A DNA stretch of 64,000 nucleotides from Phallusia mammillata (taxonomy: Eukaryota > Chordata > Ascidiacea > Phlebobranchia > Ascidiidae). Below are positions 34,801 to 47,900 of this stretch, in pieces; position 1 is the stretch's first letter; each line of letters starts with the position of its first letter. Under the pieces are notes generated by a model. It was not told the DNA's origin and ran no database searches. It saw nothing but the letters and a program-made list of their open reading frames with translations. A program made the translations under genes and the position numbers. Location of the stretch: contig QLIY01000238.1 of assembly GCA_003260075.1 (NCBI GenBank), positions 65,139 to 129,138 of the forward strand. Direction: 5' to 3'.

Positions 34801-37800
34801 GGAAAAAAAATAATGCATTTCTTCAACGAGATTTCGCATTTTCAGTACTCATGTTCAAAACATTTTTCTCAAGGCTTTTTAATAACCTTAAAGTCTATAG
34901 CTGAAGAGCCTTCCGGGTTCATGACAAAATACGATTACGACAATATAGGGTTGAATAACAGTGATGAAATGGGTTTTCTGTAAATTAAACAAGAATGTTA
35001 AAGTTTAACTTTAAAGAACAGTGATTTTCTTCCGAGGGGCAAAACTAAGTCCAAGCTCGAAACCAGCACAACCTTACCTACGCTCTGTAGCATGTTTTGT
35101 GAAAAACTCATGCAGATTTGACATGTCGCCTACTAAATTGCCACCCTAATATATAGGTTTGCAACTGGATACAAAATCGAATACGACGGCTGCAACACAA
35201 CTGGGCCGCCACGTCCCGTAAACTAGCCGAGCAACGAAACTTTGAGAATGACTTTGGGGATCCACCTACAGGAAAATCCCCAAATTTACGAGCCAAGTTA
35301 CGTATCCTTTTGCATATGGGACTGTTGACCAAAGAAGTGGGTTTAAATTTCGGGGAAGCGGCCATGTTTGGTGGTCCCCTTGGTGAACTGGTCCAATGGT
35401 CTGACCTGGCCGCTACCTTGCACGTTCTTGGCCATGACGTCGTGTTGTCCTGGTCACCTGACCGACTCTCTGGCGTAATGATGACAAAGTTGCCCGGTTG
35501 TTCAGGCGCGAGGAAGTTCGATTTGGTCTTTACTGATATAGTTGGTTTAATGCAGGTACAGTAAAGTCGCCATAACTTATTTAAGTATTTTGGATCCTCT
35601 TTGGAAGAATCAGGCCCTATAACAATATTATTGTATGTAATGTATTTGTGGTGTAACGAGTGGGTGCGTGGGATAAAGAAGTAGTAGGTCGTTGTTTCAG
35701 CTAAACCTCTTATTTACAGTGGGTTTATTTCTGCTTTCGGTACACTATTGGCGTCCAAACAACCCATTAAAACAGTAGCGATCATCAAAACGTCCCTACA
35801 GTTCAGTTGAAACGGATTTCACTGTATGTCAAAGCATTGAAATTGCCTAAAATATATTTAATTCTTGGTGCAGCTAAACCAGCAGCTTGGGTCACTCTAC
35901 CACTACAGATGTTTAATTCGAGTACTTGATGTTTACGGAACTGAACCGGAATTCAACCATCCGTTATTCAACCCACAGAAGAGAAACATCAGGACTTGGG
36001 GTGGTAAGAATCACAATAAAACGCATAACTGTAGGACCAAACGTTCATGCATGGTTTGAAGTTATGTCCACATTAAGACCTGCTAGCGAATTAATTAGAA
36101 TAATTTTTTAAACCCGTGAGGCAAGATCCATTGCATGGTCAACGCCCTTAAATACAGACTGCAGTGACTGATAATTTTAGATATCCCGCTTTTCAAATAA
36201 GTGGGTTTTTTTGTTCAACAACATTATGAAAAGAATGTCAACAGAAAATTTGCATTGCATTGCCTTCGACCCAAGCCTTTGCAAAGGGAGTTGCGAAGAC
36301 GCAACCCAACTCGCAAAGATTATATGCACACTTTCCCCGTGAAATATATACTTTCATGATTGTGTTTTTGGTTTTTTGATACAAAAAGCACGGAATATTG
36401 AACAGTTTTATGGTGACATATGCCACAACCACAATTTAAAAAGTTTTCTGTACAGCAAAACCCTAACTGTTACCGTAATGTTTGATAGTAAATGTATGAT
36501 GAACACATTATGACAGTAATACTTCTTTAATGTTTTTATTAACGCGTCGTATGTGTGAGTAAACCTCTAAGCCTTCTAAGGGGTCGAATGTGGGGGGGGG
36601 GGTTGAACAGTTTTATGGTGACATATGCCACAGCCACAATTTAAAAAGTTTTCTGTACAGCAAAACCCTAAATGTTACCGTAATGTTTGATAGTAAATGT
36701 ATGATGAACACATTATTACAGTAATACTTCTTTAATGTTTTTATTAAGGCGTCGTATGTGTGAGTAAACCTCTAAGCCTTCTAAGGGGTCGAATGTGTGA
36801 GAAAACCTCTAAGGGGTCGCAAAGGAAAAAAAGGTTGCGAACTATACCTTAAAGCAACATCTTGCGTATTCTTATAGGACGTGGACTGGATACCGAACAG
36901 TTCTTTACACATTTTCCGCATTCGGCAGACAATTCGTTTCTCGGTTTTGTAGTAGAAGAACATCTTTTTCAAAACACATCCAACACCAACATGTAAGTTC
37001 ACCATTTTGACAGTAACAGTTTGTGTTGCTCACAATCCGTTATTGTCGTATTAGAAGCCGTGCATTGTTGTACGGAAAGAAAATGAAAGTTTTTAAAGGC
37101 AAGGAACGGTTTTTAGAGGTTTTAAACAAGAATTTTGATGAGATACACGCTACTGTCTTCTTAAAAGATGACAAACCAACGGTAGGTTATTTAAAGCTAA
37201 CTGATGATTTATTCGTAAATTACATCTACTTTGTAAAAGCATCAAACCAATACACGATAAGCTGCGGACAGTGCACATTGTTTCGACCTGTGCAAGCAGT
37301 TGCTTAGTCGTTGTGAACCAGTTTACTCTGTGGTGTATGTCCAGTTGTGGCAGTGAGCAGAATAGGCGAGGCATGGCTTTTTAGCGTGCCGTTGGATGGC
37401 TACATTAGCCAATACGCCTCTCGACACCAGCTGCACTGATACTCACTGATTTATGTTGATTTTGAGGGCTATAGGAATGTTCCTTTAAAAACACTGGGGG
37501 GGGGGCGCCGTTGGATGGCTACATTAGCCAATACGCCTCTCGCCACCAGCTGCACTGATACTCACGATTTATGTTGATTTTGAGGGCTATAGGAATGTTC
37601 CTTTAAAAACACTTCCTTCAGAAACAAAAAAACCTTTAGAAATTAAAAAGTAAAGAGAAGATTTGGAACACTAAGTCAGCAGTAGCAGGTCTTCATATAA
37701 AGCTTATACACCTTACATTCAAGCGTGGTTTCAAATCAAATAAAAAACGTTTACTAGCCCGCAGCACATACGCCAGGAGATTGATTTAGAAAACCATTGC

Positions 37801-40800
37801 CTGTTTAAATGAGACATCATCCTCGTCTTAATTCAAATTTAATCATAGGACGACTTAACGTTACCGGATTACGTCATCAACCACCAGAATATGAAGCAAG
37901 GTGAATTTCTTCAACTGCTGCGCAGTTCGAATGTGTTCGTGGGTGTGGGTCAACCAGTGGAGGGTCCAGCAGGGGGGGGGGGAAAAAAAAAAAACGTTTA
38001 CTAGCCCGCAGCACCTACGCCAGGAGATTGATTTAGAAAACCATTGCCTGTTTAAATGACTAGACATCATCCTCGTCTTAATTCAAATTTAATCATAGAA
38101 CGACTTCACGTTACCGGATTACGTCATCAACCACCAGAATATGGAGCAAGGTGAATTTCTTCAACTGCTGCGTAGTTCGAATGTGTTCGTCGGTGTGGGT
38201 CAACCAGTGGAGGGTCCAGCAGCATTGGAGGCCGCATCAAATGGGGTTCCGTTTCTTAACCCCCGATTTATGCCGCCGCGGAAAGTTGCAGAGGGAAAAC
38301 CGACAAGAAGAAGTTTGACGTCACAAAACCCATACGTGGAAGAAAGTATTGGTACGACAAATTTAGCATGTTTGTTTTTAGACAAACAGATCTGTATGAG
38401 CACGCAAAAACATCCATTTATGACTTGCGTCTACCAGTAAAGGGTACGGGGGGGGGGGCATCGAATGGGGTTCCATTTTTCAACCCTCGATTTATGCCCC
38501 AGCGAAAAGTTTCAGAAGGAAAACCGACAAGAAGAAGTTTGACGTCACAAAACCCATACGCGGAAGAAAGTATTGGTACGACAAATTTGGCATGTTTGTT
38601 TTTAGACAAACAGATCTGTATGGGCACGCAAAAACATCCATTTATGACTTGCGTCTACCAGTAAAGGGTACATACACAAGTTTGAATTCCTTGAATGAAG
38701 TATTAGGGAAATCACAAATCATAGTACGCCAGACCCATTAAAGGAGGAATACCGGATCAGCTAGTCACCAAGCATTCGCGCAAACACTTCAAGGCTGATC
38801 CCAGTGTTGAGTTGATGCAAGTTGCAAATTCATGATAAAAGAGTAAAAACTTTCTGAGAAACTTGCCTAATTTACACGTGTTTTGCTTACAGGTGAACCA
38901 CTGGTTTACACTGTGGATATCAAAAATCAAAGCGAAGTAACCCGTGTGCTAAAGAAAATCCGGAAATCACCTAAACCGAAACCTTACGTCCCGTTTGAAT
39001 TTACATTTCACGGGTTTCTGGAGGTAGGAAAAGTGAACTCAGTTCAGAAAAATAAAAGTTACCTTTATCATAAAACTGTGATATCAGAGACTAAACGCCT
39101 ACGTAGAGAACCAGGATTTTTGCAAAGAACTAGTACGCACCACTGTGGGATCCAACAAAGTTTTCTGGAAAAAGGGTGAAAAATCGTGGCCCCCAGAAGA
39201 ACATTTGCAGGTAAAACAGTTTTAAGATTAGAAGTCGTGATCGTAGGAGGAGTTTAACAGTATTTTGACACTTTAGTGCATACTTTCACATTCCAGTGAA
39301 CTCAGCAAAACCCCACGTTAACCAGTTCATCGCACTTTTTACAATTTTGTTCATTCCAAAGGTCAAGCTATCCGACCAAGGCGAATCTTGTTCCGATGCG
39401 TGTAGTCGCCACAAGATGGTGTGCCAGCGCACTTTTTTCAAAAGCATCAACTCCACTTGGATATTCACCAACCAAGATCTTAAATGCAAGTCCACAAAAG
39501 TATCTGACCCCAGAGAGGAAGCTCAACTAACAAACAGGATCCTTGAAAATGAAGATGACGTCACGGTGACTTGTCACTATCCAAGTTACGTCACCGACTT
39601 AGGAGAATGCGTCATGCAAAGCGATGCCATGTTGTTTTCTTGCGCATGCAAACCACCTCAAGGAATAGCAAGGTTATGTCCATGCAGAAGGTACAGAAAT
39701 GAACAGAGGTCACTGTGTTTAGATTGCGCTTAGTATTGTTTTTTTTTTATATACTGCTTGTGTTTTCATGCAGTTTTTTCGTAGTTGCCGCAATGAGATT
39801 GTACTTGTTATACAATTTGTAGCTATTTATTTGTACTCAATTTTGTATTTACAAGTTAAATATTTGTCTTGAAAATGTTTCGTTTTTGATCAAGTTGTTT
39901 TACTTTGTGCTTCCAAAAAATATATTCCCAAAGACTATTTTAGAAACCAATAATTTAAAAACAAATTAAATGCTGGTGTACTATTGGAAACTATATCTGA
40001 TTATTATCTGTTGTTTTCAAGTATTTCAAAATTGATATAACAACAGGCAGTCATTTGTTTGCCATTGAAACGTAAAAAGGAACATAAATATTGCATATTG
40101 TGAGTATTACCGTCGCTCTGAAGAAGCATAAGACATTGATTGTAGTGATGATGTTCCATGGTGGATGTGGAGTAAAGTCTGGCGAGGGGATGCTCGATTC
40201 TTTGAAAGCAAGTAACATAATATTGAGTTTAACTTTCAACACACAGTTTGAGACCGAGTAAATCATTAGGCCTATGCGAAAAAATAAGACGACGGGACGT
40301 AAAATATAAACAGTATCTCCCATAAAACATTAATGGGATAGCCATTTTACCAGTTTTCTAGATTTTGTTTGGGGGGGGGGATCATTAGGCCTATGCGAAA
40401 TAATACGACGAAGGGACGTAAAATATAAACAGTATTTCACTTAAAACATTAATGGGATAGCCATTTTACCAGTTTTCTAGATTTTGTTTTTATTCCTTTT
40501 TACCACTGGTTGCTCGAAATTATTTTTGAAGCACTGGAGCTAATCAGGATCACTTATTAAATTGAAGATTTGGATTATTCATTAACACAAACAAGGGACA
40601 TAACAGTATGTGTAATTATATGTATTGTTTTTTTAAATGGCATTAGATTTACACGACCAATAACTTTAATAAAAAGTTTAGTTAAATATCTTTATTTGCC
40701 ATGGTGGGGGGGGGGGTTTTTATTCCGTTGCTCGAAATTATGTTAAAGCACTGGAGCTAATCAGGATCACTTATTAAATTGAAGGTTTGGATTATTCATT

Positions 40801-41925
40801 AACACAAACAAGGGACATAACAGTATGTGTAATCATATGTATTGTGTTTTTTTTTAAATGGCATTAGATTTACACGATCAATAACTTTAATAAAAAGTTT
40901 AGTTAAATATCTTTATTTGCCATGGTTACATCATTACATGTGTGGCGAACAGTTTTAACCAAGTACTTCGGTTATAGCAAATCCAACCACATTAGGCATT
41001 GGAAACTTACTTGGCCTGAAAAGCGTTATTAGTCCCTCTGTGGTCCAAGTCGTGCGATAGGCAGGAGATAAGCAAAGCCAGTTGTTCGTAGTCGTTGAAA
41101 ACGTTCAGCAACCCTCCAATTTTGATCATGCAAAATGCACTTTGACAAACATTGAATGCGTGCCTCCAGTTATGGTATCTCACTGGTCTGTAGTTACGCT
41201 TGACGCTCGCCACCCATCGGCTAAGAGTCTGTGGACACATCATTAAACTTTTTTTCACGGATTTCGAATTCAGTAGCCTCCCGGCAGGAAAACTTTTTAT
41301 GTCCGGACATTGTGTAGACGCGATGAAACATTCACTTACGTTTAAATCAAACTAGCAACTTTTATACGTTTAAATCAAACTAGCAAGGTTTCTTCAGGGG
41401 GTTCGAATTCGAACCCTAGCCGCTCCCAGGGACGAATCCCTATCCGGATTTTTTATGTCTGTGTATGAGACATGCGTGCCGCACTATTCGGCCTAGTCAC
41501 CAATTTATATTCACGGGGTTCGAACCCACGATGTTGCCGGGTACGAACCCAATCAAATTTTTTTATGTCTGAATATGAGTCAGGCGGAGGTTTATTTAAA
41601 CGCAGCTGGCACCCTACTAATTTTATTGTATAGAAATCATGATACAAAGGAGTTTCTACTCACGCCAATGTTTATGTGAAACTTCTCTGGAATATTCATG
41701 TCAATGAACATTCGTACAGTGGCTCGCATGGTGTCATAGTCAGATAAGAGCGAGTCGTCGAAGCCGTAACTCAACAGGTCAAACGACTTGGCTGAAGGGA
41801 TCTCACTTTGCTAGATAGGGAAAATGAAAAAATGGTTAAAAAGAAAATTAAAAAAAACATGACAAACTTCTTACCGTTAGTTGTAAAGACTCTGTTGGTG
41901 GAGCAACAGCATGATATGATAGCAC
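28849..41925 (-). CDS. PDE5 exons 13-20: catalytic HD domain and C-terminus
   Basis: VLSYHA (exon 13) opens the domain. YHNWRHAFN and [15 protein letters not shown] (exon 15), MEHHHYNQ (exon 16), [12 protein letters not shown] (exon 17), [13 protein letters not shown] (exon 18), FFEQGD and [10 protein letters not shown] (exon 19), and [14 protein letters not shown] (exon 20) are the successive family motifs. Exon 19 could be read on to a false stop at 29340; the GAG|GTAAAC donor at 29376 and a matching terminal exon at 28959 show the true end, TGA at 28851-28849. No C-terminal prenylation CaaX is present. Confidence 0.93.
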
Positions 41926-44900
41926 CTAAAATATATAAAAAAAAAACAATCTTAGATCCTGGTCTAAAGACAAAACAAACATATTTTTGGCGAACAAAAG
42001 ACTAGAATTTAGTCTTGAGAGCAGATGAACTGTGATTAAACATATAGGTTTAAACACATAGTCTTAATCAAAACATCATTCAAACACAGTTTAAAACGTG
42101 TATATCTAATACGAAATCTACATAGCTTTATATAAAAAAAGAATCATAGCCCTATTAGTGAATCCCAAAAGCAGGTGGGGCAGCTGTTCCCTGTGATCTT
42201 CAGACATACGAGCATATGAACTAATAAGGAATAAATTAACTCTTATCATAAATCGGCTTTATGTAAAAGCAATCAAGATAAGACACCTTACGAAGAAACA
42301 CAATTACTCTGATCAGTAAATCCATGTGATACAAACAAACTAATCTGTTCTCCAATCTAATCAGAAACGTTTGGATCAAAGCAGTATTGGCTGATAAATA
42401 GTCAGGGAGCCTTTCCTGTCTGGGCTCCATATGGGATTATTTACATGAAGCAGAAGGTCACTGATTGACTCTCAAAATAGCGAACAAAATATTACATTTC
42501 AAACCGCTGAAAATATTCTAAAAAATGCAATCTATTTTAATGGCGAGCAGCTATTTTGTCTAATTACTTTTCGCCCGCTGGAATAAAATAATAATAATTT
42601 TGGTTTTGCTTGAAAAGGAGAGTTAACATGTTTTAAATATTAAGTTAAGTGTTGGTAAGTGTTAGAAAGAAGCAAAGTCATCGAAAATGCTATAATTTCC
42701 CTTTCGGTATAACAAGGACAGTAAATTAAGCATATATGTTTTGAAACTCCAAACAACGGGTCTGTAATATTCCAGAAAACTATGTGTTATTTTTGTTGTG
42801 CACCTTACCAAAAAAGACACGCACAGCCTAATTTACATTTGTTGTTTAACTGAGTACTCACCTCGAGTATAACTTGTTGCTTGGCAGCGAGCCTTGCAGT
42901 CTCTTCGTACATTCGAGTGTTTGAAATGCCAAGACCACAAAATATGGCGAAAGCTTCAAGAATTTGTACGTCGCTTTGCGTGAAGTAAGGACCGGCTTTC
43001 GGCATTTTGTTTACCAGCTGAATAACACCTGAATTTAAGACAAACCGTTTAAAAAATTGAAATTTATCACACAAAAAGTACTTGGCACCAATTTCCAATC
43101 GAAATGGTCTTTACGCATAAAACATGAGGAAGCATTGATAAAAGTCATTTTCTGCTAAATTTTCACACAAAACTTGTGTTTGAAATAAGTTTTGCATGCA
43201 ATAACTACACGTATTTCAAATAGTTGTGTTTGTAGCAAAACATACGAAACCTTTTGAAAGCACGTTGTATAACTTATATATGTAGCCAAAATTAACATTA
43301 GGTCGAGGTGGGTTTACACGACTGCAGTTTTTGTGGAATTGATAGCACAAGGCCTGCTCATCAGAATAAATCCTACAGCTGATACTTAAGTTTTTTAACA
43401 AAATCCCAAAACATTTTTGTGCTGATAATAACAGCGTTTGTACTATATTTTAATCTACATTCACAGTACATATTTTCTCCCTTTTCTCTCACAGTTTTTA
43501 ATGAAACTTTCACTTTAAAAACTCACCTAAAACTTGTCTTAGGCTGTCGCGAATTGGAATGCAAAGTAACGAACGAGTTGTAAATCCCAGCTCTTCGTCT
43601 TCCTAAAAGAAAATGTTATTTTACTAGTTTTGCTACCGATATGTTCACTGAAATGCAATTGAAAGCTCCACGAAAAAATATTTGTATTGACGCAATTAAG
43701 TTTTTGTTGAAAACTAATTTCATCCTGGTTTTGGTTAAAATTTATTTTACAATGCAAATGTGTGAATCAATTTGTTGTTGTGGGGAATAGATGTAACTAC
43801 TCATGGTTGAATGAGCCTGAACTTGTTTGGAGATTTTTGCTTATAACCTTAACACCATTTCCTCAATTGCTTGACAAGTGACACATCGAACGGCAAACCT
43901 GATTTGTTATTGTATGTCGCTATTGGTGACGTCATAATTCTTGTCCGGACGTTACCAAACGTCAATTAAGCTTTGAACCTCAAGCGTAAAATTAAATTCC
44001 CACTATCGCACTTTGTGTTAATTAAATTCCCTCAATCGATCCCACGTCCACTTCTAGCGACACCTTAAAATTCCTGCGGCGAAAACGCTGACGAAATGCG
44101 TTGAGACAAAAACAGGAGTGATGTCATAACGGCAATTAACGCGTCACAATGCTCGGAATGCGACGCCTGAGAAGGTCAAACAAACTTTAAGCTCGTGGTC
44201 ATCTAACTGACACAAGCTAATTAGCAGGTGACCACGACATGTAGTCAAGTGCTACACAACTATTATAATAATGTCGCAAACAACACGGCTTTTGAATGAG
44301 CACTGAGAATTTTGTCGCAAGCCAACATGAGCTGCATGCTCTGTACATAAATATGGCCTGTTGCATGAATAAATTTTGATGGTTTCTGTTTGTGCCACCA
44401 GGTGGGGCTGTCTTATGGTATTGGGTCGAACGTGAAGGAATGTAGGTTATTTTACGTATCGTAAACAATAGAATACTTTTAAAATCTGACGATCTGGTCT
44501 TATTTTCTTTCTCGTTATACTGGATGACACAGTCGTTTAAAGTTAAGTATACTCTATTATTCCACAACATACGTTACAAAAAGTAAAAAAGCATTTTGCT
44601 TTAAACAATTGTATCAAAACCCAAGGGTCCATATATTGTAATTGTTAATGATGAGAAACGAGTTTCAAGGCTAAATTTTGTTTTTAGATAATAATGCGAA
44701 TGTAATATCCTGCAATGACGTACAAGGAAATTACGTTTTATTTCGCAAGGACTAGTGCTGGGCCACTAAAGATACAAAAACAGCTATGTCAATTACACGT
44801 TAATATTAATTAATAAATCTAGTACATCAAGGCTAAAATAACAGAAAAAAATTTATGACATCCTACGAATTGCCTGCATTGGTTTCGGGAAAAATTAAAG

Positions 44901-47900
44901 AAGCAAAAATTTGTTTTGTGTCAGCTCATAATTCTGTCAAAACAAATTAAACATGTTTTCGTGGTTGCATTGCAACTTTAACACGTGCAAACAGTCACGT
45001 TGGTGTTATAATTACAACCTTGGGCACGCAACACTTACCACAAATTGGAATTTGGTCTCTTTTTCTGCATCCCGTACGTTAACAATCTGCAAGAAGCAGG
45101 TAAACAACATGAGTCGGTTTAACGTGGAAACAGTTATCAAACTAACGACAGATAAGTTTGAAGGAGCAGTAAAGCACACAAGACAATCACGAGTTGACAA
45201 ACATACCTCGCCACTGCTTATCAACAGTTTGCGTACAATGCAAACATAAATGTCCTGCTTCATGCAAAGGTTAAAGTGGGTACGAAACAATATGTCATAG
45301 TTAGCAACTGTGCAGTTTTGTTTCAATCTTTAGTCACCCCTGTTGCGCGTAGGTACTTGTTTAGAAGTTGCAACATAACGTGTTGATATTAGCTTTTTTG
45401 AAACAGAACACGATTTTGAGATTTCAATCAAAGAGAACAAACACTAAACTCTGTCACCCTCTTTATGTGGGTCTTCAACAATGCCAGTAAATTAGGTGAA
45501 AACAATCAAACGCATTTGCCATCGTTAAAAAACAATTTATTAATAGTTCAACGTCATCTAAAAGTTAGTCGTAGTTTAAATGTCAAACACGCAAAAAAAA
45601 CATAACTTCCCAATAGACGCATAATATTTGCATAGAATATAACGGAGCAACGCTACATTGACTGTAATTGACTTGTCACGACGAACAATTATTTTAAAGA
45701 AACATTTCTGATATCAGTTTATTGTAAAAAATAGACGTTCGATGTCAGTTTTGATGTCAGTGAAATGTTTAAATGTGTATTCAGGGAGGGGTGGTCGTTG
45801 TTCTCTCACGTCAGACTTGAACACACATAGACGAACAAATATTAGCTTTAAAGGTTTTCGTAATATTCAAGGACAATTAACAAATGTTATAGAGAGATGT
45901 ATGATCCTATGTAACTTTAGTTAATAAAATGTCATTTAAACAAAAATGCAAAGTATTACTAGAAATCGCAAATGTTATACGGTGTTATAAACCACTTTTT
46001 ACAGATTTTTTTACAGTAATATGACATGCTTTTTTCTGCCTTCCATTATGTACGAATAAAGAATGAAAAAGGGTTTAAAGAGGTTTGGTCGCATGAACAT
46101 ATATGAAGACCAATTTACTTTTAACTGGGTTTTGAAACCATAACGGTTTGCTGCACATAGCTGATTGGATAAACTGGGTGCATTCATTAAAATAACCTTA
46201 CCTGTCCAGTTTGTTGAACAAATGAAGTAATAGCGATATTGAATGGGACTTTACGTTTGTTGCTGTTCCCGTTTTGAAGGTTTTCCAGTTTGCTCTCCAA
46301 GGCTACTTGATCGGAAACATGCTCAAACGTTTTCTTGAAGAGATCTACAGAACAAAAGAATCTTCTTCTTATTACACTTGGAAAGTCAAAAGTATTAATT
46401 TTAATAATTTATCTCGTTTTGTTAGAACAACCAACCGCAATTTTCAAAAACTTCGTCATCAGTTACTGGTTAAATATATAGTTAAAAATATTTGCAATAA
46501 AGTATGCATTAGTAACATTACCCTATTGGTGAAAAAGTGGTAAAAACAAGCTAATGAACCATTGATCAAATGAAACAAAAAAGCTGGACGTAAGGGGCAC
46601 AATATCTAACTTCTTGATAGGCATATATGTAGAATTATATTTTGTCTCAAAAAGCATATACAATTAACTGCTTGTTTTTTGAATGGTAGCTGCTCAATAT
46701 TTCGTTTACAGTAACGTTTTAACAAAACATACATTTTGATCCGGTAGTATTACGCAAAAATACAAATAACTCTCACTCTCTGGATGAGCAGGATCAGCGA
46801 GGAGCACCGACGCTCTCTCACAGCTAAGAAGAGAAGTGGAATGGGTTAATATGGTTTCCATGACGATCGATAGAGAGCTCTGTTCCTCAAAAAGACAACG
46901 CGCCAAATCAAGGAGGATCTGCAACGAAAAATGACGGTTAAAGTGACTTCAACTAATGTCATTTGTTCATGAGTTAGGTTGAAGCTAATAGAAGTTGGCT
47001 TATAAAGGCATAATGCAGTTTATGTTCTTGCATGGATGTAATTGATCTAGAGCTAAAAAAAATCTGCAATGAGTTCAAAGCACGAAAAGCTTAACAATTA
47101 GTTGCTGAAGGAAAAAAATCACCAAATACCCGATTTTCGAAAATTATTATGATAACACAACGCTTTTACAGCATAAATAGGTCTTCCAACAAAACCAGCC
47201 AATATAACCTATCAATATCATTGTGCAATTTGTCTATTTTATCACGCATTTGACGAAAATGTTGGCGCTACATTGTGGAGATGAATCAATTAAACCACAA
47301 ATTAACAAAAACAAAATGCGAACTTCAGGATGATAGTTTCAACAACCAAAAATTGCTGAATCAGAGATTAGAAACTGATGGAATTTTCAGGAAGATTTTG
47401 TAAAGTTCATAAAGATTATCCATACTTTGGAATAAAAATACAATCACTTCGGCACTGTACCGCCTCTCAATTGATTGCCAAATACACTTGTTAACTTTGT
47501 GGTTAGGACCTCTCCAAACATTTCCATCGGGTTTGGTATAAAAGGCTTAAAATTTAACCTTGACCCTAACATGGCGAAGGTAAACATATGGATGTACATC
47601 AAAATAAGATTCGTAATAATTCAACGACAAAGGCGCCATAAATTTTCGCTGGAAATCATTGACCTGGAAACCCTAAACATCTGAGAGCTATAAACTAAGT
47701 AAACCAATGACGTAAATACGATATTTGCTGGGGGTGGGCTGAGCTAGTGCCCGAGCATTTGGTGCCTGTAATCGCCATTTTGTGCTTCACTTCTTCAGTA
47801 GCGAAGCCCCCAAAAAACTTTTCATGACGGATAACGGATTTTCACTCAAAGTTACTGAATAGTAGTTAAACTTAATTGTTGTCACGTCAAAAATGCATGG

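Noticed and set aside
37849-38587. Mutually exclusive tandem exons in GnT-V
   Set aside because: The breaks fall exactly at placeholder G-runs and the halves complement each other, so allele stacking is simpler.
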